A DNA stretch of 64,000 bases from the NCBI RefSeq assembly GCF_000280925.3, contig NZ_CP012109.1, positions 620,001 through 684,000 on the forward strand, in the 5' to 3' direction. The stretch comes from Myxococcus hansupus. GTDB taxonomy: Bacteria; Myxococcota; Myxococcia; Myxococcales; Myxococcaceae. The number at the start of each line of letters is the position of its first letter. The first letter of the stretch is position 1. Below the pieces are notes generated by a model that ran no database searches, was not told the DNA's origin, and saw only the letters and a program-made list of their open reading frames with translations. The translations under genes and the position numbers were made by a program. Below are positions 60,480-64,000 of the stretch, one piece after another.

Positions 60480-62375
60480 ATGCCGCTTCCTTCCGACGTC
60501 GAAGATGCATTCTCGTGCCTTCCGCTGGCCCTGGTTCGTGTCGGTCCGGACCTGCGCGTGCAGTGGTGCGAGGAGGGGTTCACCCTCAAGACGGGCGTGG
60601 CGCTGCACGCGGGGGGCGACCTGCGGGACGCGCTCGAGCGCACCCGGAGCCTGGACGGGCTGGAGCGCGCCATCCGGGAGGGTGTGCCCCACACGGGCCA
60701 CGTCATCACCCGAGGGCTGCGGCAGGTTCGGGTCCAGGTGAAGCCGGCGGCGGCGAGCGAGACAGCAGGCGCCTGGCTCGTCGTGGAGTCCTCCGGGGTG
60801 GACGACGAAGGGGCCTTCTCCCAGGCGGTGCAGGAGATTGCCCGCTCCGTGGGCGAGACGCTGGAGGTGGACAGCGTCTGCGCCGCCGCCGTGGTGGCCC
60901 TGGTGCGCTGCGCCCATGTGCGCCGCGCCGAGGTGTTCCTGTGCGAGGAGGACGGCGACCTGCGCCGGGTGGCGGTGTCGGACCTGGCCGGCTCGGAGGC
61001 GCCCGAGGCGAGCTTCGACTCCCAGGCGGACCCGTTCCGGCAGGCGCTGGCGCTCCGGCAGGCGCAGTTGGGCATCCAGCGGGGCTATGGGGATTCCATG
61101 GGCTCCATCTTCGCCGCGGTGCCGCTGTGCGCGCCGCGCCGGACGGTGGGCCTGCTGCTGCTCTACAAGGAGCCGGGGACGTCCTTCTCCGTGCGGGAGC
61201 TGGACTTGTGGAGCGCGGCGGCGAACCAGCTCGCCGTGGCGGTGGAGAACGCGCGCCTGCTGCGCGAGGCCAAGGCCGCGCTTCAAGTCCGCGAGGAGTT
61301 CATCTCCATCGCCAGCCACGAGCTGAAGACGCCGCTCACGCCGTTGAAGCTGGGTCTCTTCACCATGGAGCGGCGCCTGACGGCGGGACATCCGGTGGAG
61401 CTGGCCACGGTGCTCAAGTCCAAGCGGCAGGTGGACCGGCTGGTGGGATTGGTGGAGGACCTGCTGGACGCGTCGCGCCTGGACGCGGGGAAGCTGGCGT
61501 TGGACCTGGCCCCGCTGGAGGTGGGGCAGTTGGTCGCGGAGGTGGTGGACCACTTCCGCGCGGCCTTCGAGCGGCCCTTCACGGTGGAGGTGCCCCGCGA
61601 GCGCGTCTGGGTGCGCGGCGACCGGGACAGGCTGGAGCAGGTGCTGGTGAACCTGCTGGAGAACGCGCACAAGTACAGCGCCTCGGAGGAGCCCATCGTC
61701 GTGACGGTGGAGCGCTTCCACAACGAGGCGCGCATCCACGTGAAGGACCACGGCATCGGCATCCCGGGCGCGGACCAGTCGCAGGTGTTCCAGCGCTTCT
61801 ACCGGGCGCGCAACGTGTCGCACCGCAACTTCGGAGGGCTGGGCTTGGGGCTCTTCATCAGCCACTCCATCGCGCGGCTGCACGGTGGCGGGCTGACGAT
61901 GCGCAGCGCGGAGGGGCAGGGCAGCACCTTCACCCTGGGCCTGCCGCGCATGGCGCCTCACGACGTGAAGCGGCTGCCGCACCGGTTGCTGCTCCTGGAC
62001 GAGGACCGGGCCCAGGAGGCCGCGGCGGAGCGGGTGCTGCTCGCGGAGGGCTTCGAGGTGCTCACCGCGCGTGACGGCGCCGAGGCGCTGCGGCGCGCCA
62101 CGCACCTGCCCGTGGACCTCATCGTCCTGTCCACCAGCGCCACGCAGGGCCAGACGGGCGTCTTCCTGGAGACCTTCGCCACGCTGCCACGCGCGCGGCC
62201 GGTGCCCATCCTGCTGGCCGGTGACGAGCGGCCCTGGTGGGCGCAGGAGGGCTCGTCGCTGTGTCCTCGCCCCTATCGCCCGGAGGAGTTGCTCGCGCGG
62301 GTGCGCAACGCGCTCTCCGTGGAGCGGCGGCCCTTGGGGGACCTGTCGATGGACCTGCTCAGCTCCCGCCCGTGA
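60480..62375 (+). CDS. hybrid sensor histidine kinase with degenerate receiver
   Basis: 631 residues, no membrane helices. A PAS-like N-terminus (about 1-100) and a GAF domain (about 120-260, with [23 protein letters not shown]) precede an intact kinase: [15 protein letters not shown] with His280, [21 protein letters not shown] and [10 protein letters not shown]. The C-terminal receiver keeps the acidic start ([10 protein letters not shown]) but Ser551 replaces the phospho-accepting Asp ([11 protein letters not shown]), so it cannot be phosphorylated in the usual way and may act as a binding or output module. The ATG at 60480 is chosen. The end overlaps the convergent deacetylase gene by 17 bases. 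Confidence 0.88.
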   Translation: MPLPSDVEDAFSCLPLALVRVGPDLRVQWCEEGFTLKTGVALHAGGDLRDALERTRSLDGLERAIREGVPHTGHVITRGLRQVRVQVKPAAASETAGAWLVVESSGVDDEGAFSQAVQEIARSVGETLEVDSVCAAAVVALVRCAHVRRAEVFLCEEDGDLRRVAVSDLAGSEAPEASFDSQADPFRQALALRQAQLGIQRGYGDSMGSIFAAVPLCAPRRTVGLLLLYKEPGTSFSVRELDLWSAAANQLAVAVENARLLREAKAALQVREEFISIASHELKTPLTPLKLGLFTMERRLTAGHPVELATVLKSKRQVDRLVGLVEDLLDASRLDAGKLALDLAPLEVGQLVAEVVDHFRAAFERPFTVEVPRERVWVRGDRDRLEQVLVNLLENAHKYSASEEPIVVTVERFHNEARIHVKDHGIGIPGADQSQVFQRFYRARNVSHRNFGGLGLGLFISHSIARLHGGGLTMRSAEGQGSTFTLGLPRMAPHDVKRLPHRLLLLDEDRAQEAAAERVLLAEGFEVLTARDGAEALRRATHLPVDLIVLSTSATQGQTGVFLETFATLPRARPVPILLAGDERPWWAQEGSSLCPRPYRPEELLARVRNALSVERRPLGDLSMDLLSSRP

Positions 62376-63108
62376 GGACGCGGAAGTCCGCGGGCACGAC
62401 GCCAGCGCGCGCCAGGACCTCTCGGGCGCGCGGGTGGAGGAAGGTCTCCAGCTCGACCTCCCGCTGGGCGGCATAGCCGCTCTTCAGCGTCTCCGGCCGG
62501 TAGCCCGGGTGGCACATCAGCTCGATGACGCCGTCACGGGGCAGGGCGGCGAGCTCCGACTCGAAGCGCTCCATCGTCCAGTAGGCCTCCGCGCCCGCGT
62601 CACCCAGGAAGTGCGCGTTGGTGGCGACGCCGTGGGACTCCAGCGTGCGGCGCATCTCCACGTTGATGGAGCGCACCGGCGCCCCCACGCGCTTCGCCGC
62701 CCGGGCCAGGCCCTCCAGCACGCCCGCGTGCAGGTGCAGGTGTTTGTGCACGTCCACGTGGGTGGCGGGCTGGCCCAGCAGTCCGGCGAGCCGCGCGAGC
62801 TGCGCGAAGGACTCCGCCTCCACCACGTTCGCGGGGAGGTGGCTCGCGCGGGCCTCCACGAAGCCGCCGTCCTCGCCGAGCAGCTCGCGCGGGAAACCGC
62901 TCCACACGGGCAGTCCCCGGGCGAGGTTGAGGTGCAGGCCAATGGCGAGTCCCCGGGCCTCGCGCGCGGCGGCCTCGGAGAAGGGCGTGTTCACCATGAA
63001 GGTGGCCGACGAGACGACGCCCTCGCGCATGGCGCGGAGGATGCCTCGGGTGACGGCCGGGTCGTAGCCCAGGTCATCGGCGTTGATGATGAGGGCGGGG
63101 GACGTCAT
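62359..63108 (-). CDS. YdjC/ChbG family carbohydrate deacetylase-like protein
   Basis: 249 residues. The metal and catalytic motifs are [12 protein letters not shown] (Asp pair), [28 protein letters not shown] and [10 protein letters not shown], as in ChbG and HpnK proteins. ChbG removes one acetyl group from chitooligosaccharides; HpnK works in hopanoid synthesis. No hopanoid genes are visible in the window, so a sugar deacetylase role is more likely. The ATG at 63108 is standard. The gene follows the esterase gene by 21 bases on the same strand. Confidence 0.88.
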   Translation of the reverse strand: MTSPALIINADDLGYDPAVTRGILRAMREGVVSSATFMVNTPFSEAAAREARGLAIGLHLNLARGLPVWSGFPRELLGEDGGFVEARASHLPANVVEAESFAQLARLAGLLGQPATHVDVHKHLHLHAGVLEGLARAAKRVGAPVRSINVEMRRTLESHGVATNAHFLGDAGAEAYWTMERFESELAALPRDGVIELMCHPGYRPETLKSGYAAQREVELETFLHPRAREVLARAGVVPADFRVLTGGS

Positions 63109-63129
63109 GGCGGAGTGCTCCTCGCGAGG

Positions 63130-64000
63130 CTAGGGCCGGGGACGGGCCTGGAAGAACTTCCACGCCTCGCGCGTGGCGTCCAGGTTCGGCGTGCCGTTGT
63201 TGTAGCCCGCGAAGCCGGGCCACGCGTGCAGGCCCCCCTGCACGGTGCACAGGGACGCGGTGGCCGTCTCCGGCACGCAGCCGGTGGCGGCGGTGCAGGT
63301 GCTGTCGCCCTGCTGGTACGTCTCCACGGTGGGGCCGGTGCAGCCGTTGCGCTCGGCGAAGCGCCGCACGGATTCCTCCGCGGACGGGTAGGGGGCGCCG
63401 AAGGGGCCCAGGTTGTTGCCCCCCTCGTAGCGGATGACCGAGTCGGCGGTGCCGTGCATGTGCAGCACCGGCACGGGGCGCGAGGGGTTGCAGGGCTCGG
63501 TGCCGTCCATGCCCGCCACGGGGGCGATGGCGGCGAAGCGGCTCGCGCGCTCGCAGGCCAGCCGGTACGAGAAGAAGCCGCCGTTGGAGAGGCCGGTGGC
63601 GAAGGTGCGGCGCGTGTCCACGCAGACGCGGGTGTCCAGGTCCGTGAGGAGCGTGTCCACGAAGCCCACGTCATTCACCTTGGCCATGAAGGCGGGGCCG
63701 CAGCACGCGTCCGCGTTCCATCCCCGGGTGGTGGTGTCAGTGCCCCTGCCGTTGATTTCAGAGGCGCTCAGGCCCACGGGATACACGGCGAGGAAGCCCT
63801 CCGTGTCGGCCAGGGTGGACAGCCGCGTGAGGCCCTCCATCTCCCGCTCGTTGGAGCCGTAGCCGTGGAACGCCAGCACGGCGGGGGTGGGGCGCGTGGC
63901 GTCGTAGCCCGGTGGGACGTGGACGCGGTAGTGGCGCGTGCGGCCGTCGTGCTCCACCGTCCAGTCGTAGGTGCCGGGGCCGAAGGTGAGGCCGGTGCAG
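63130..64000 (-). CDS. secreted esterase / PHB depolymerase-like alpha/beta hydrolase, 5' end off window
   Basis: At least 290 residues; the frame is open at the right edge, so the N-terminus and probable signal peptide are missing. The hydrolase core shows VLAFHGYGSNEREME (oxyanion loop), FATGLSNGGFFSYRLA (nucleophile Ser in GxSxG), VPVLHMHGTADSVIRYEGG (acid region) and QGGLHAWPGF (catalytic His). This is the LpqC/feruloyl-esterase branch (COG3509) that cleaves polyester or plant-ester substrates outside the cell. Several Cys residues suggest an exported protein. It is read together with the deacetylase gene. Confidence 0.85.
   Translation of the reverse strand, partial: CTGLTFGPGTYDWTVEHDGRTRHYRVHVPPGYDATRPTPAVLAFHGYGSNEREMEGLTRLSTLADTEGFLAVYPVGLSASEINGRGTDTTTRGWNADACCGPAFMAKVNDVGFVDTLLTDLDTRVCVDTRRTFATGLSNGGFFSYRLACERASRFAAIAPVAGMDGTEPCNPSRPVPVLHMHGTADSVIRYEGGNNLGPFGAPYPSAEESVRRFAERNGCTGPTVETYQQGDSTCTAATGCVPETATASLCTVQGGLHAWPGFAGYNNGTPNLDATREAWKFFQARPRP

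Overview
The window is high-GC DNA (around 70 percent by eye) with a gene complement typical of the Myxococcaceae (Myxococcus, Pyxidicoccus or Corallococcus). Pointers are a TIGR02270-type HEAT-like protein beside a DUF4150 PAAR-like protein, many lipoproteins with a short lipobox, a eukaryotic-like Ser/Thr kinase, lipoprotein toxins of the Sit kind with immunity partners, RCC1-type propeller lipoproteins, and a trypsin-like protease with repeated C-terminal domains. No tRNA, rRNA, CRISPR array, insertion sequence or prophage was recognised. The organism call is an inference from gene content, not from a marker gene.

Layout. 1-1857: end of a secretion-type locus (PAAR-like spike tip plus a TIGR02270 protein that runs off the left edge). 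2076-5878: acyl-CoA ligase, phosphofructokinase and glucosamine-6-phosphate deaminase. 6346-9685: lytic transglycosylase and TetR regulator, a divergent His-rich fatty-acid hydroxylase-like gene sharing a palindromic operator, then a lipoprotein and an outer-membrane protein. 9829-13753: an M28 peptidase with an unusual leader, and a small Pvc16-like cluster resembling a fragment of a contractile-injection locus. 14390-21364: two very large tandem paralogous lipoproteins with 10 and 8 copies of an 81-residue repeat, an IPT domain and a seven-bladed RCC1-like propeller. 21546-24218: FAD-dependent 2-hydroxyacid dehydrogenase convergent with serA. 24341-27933: a probable effector operon whose 1069-residue product combines a metzincin-like site with a CHAT/caspase-like C-terminus, led by a small adaptor-like gene. 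28080-36057: secreted protease, a small exported protein with a strong 5' hairpin, tyrosine-catabolism genes fah-like/maiA, a three-gene membrane operon with a spermidine-synthase-like protein, and a lipoprotein.

36083-41402: YgfZ divergent from a cupin/VKOR-DsbA/SUI1 operon, then a Sit-like AHH-nuclease lipoprotein toxin with its Imm11-type immunity gene. 41482-45577: NAD-type isocitrate/isopropylmalate dehydrogenase, a DUF2270 membrane protein and a hybrid sensor protein whose kinase domain is degenerate. 45551-46105: seven copies of a 77-83 bp degenerate tandem repeat. 46262-55482: hypothetical, DUF1059, TPR and DUF4230 proteins, an XRE-cupin regulator divergent from an SDR/QueA-like operon, a zinc alcohol dehydrogenase and a Ppx/GppA phosphatase. 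55581-57277: a second toxin/immunity pair (PD-(D/E)XK lipoprotein plus DUF3396/TsiV-type protein). 57325-64000: phospholipase D-like protein, small lipoprotein, Ser/Thr kinase, QueF, a histidine kinase with a degenerate receiver, a YdjC/ChbG deacetylase-like protein and a secreted esterase cut by the right edge.

How the parts fit. Three or four loci (1-1857, 11452-13753, 24341-27933, 39476-41402, 55581-57277) relate to contact-dependent or injected effectors. The rest is core metabolism and envelope functions arranged in short operons with overlapping stops and starts. The strongest candidates for something new are the dual-protease effector, the paired propeller lipoproteins, the tandem-repeat array, and the 5' hairpin covering the ribosome binding site at 30355-30416.
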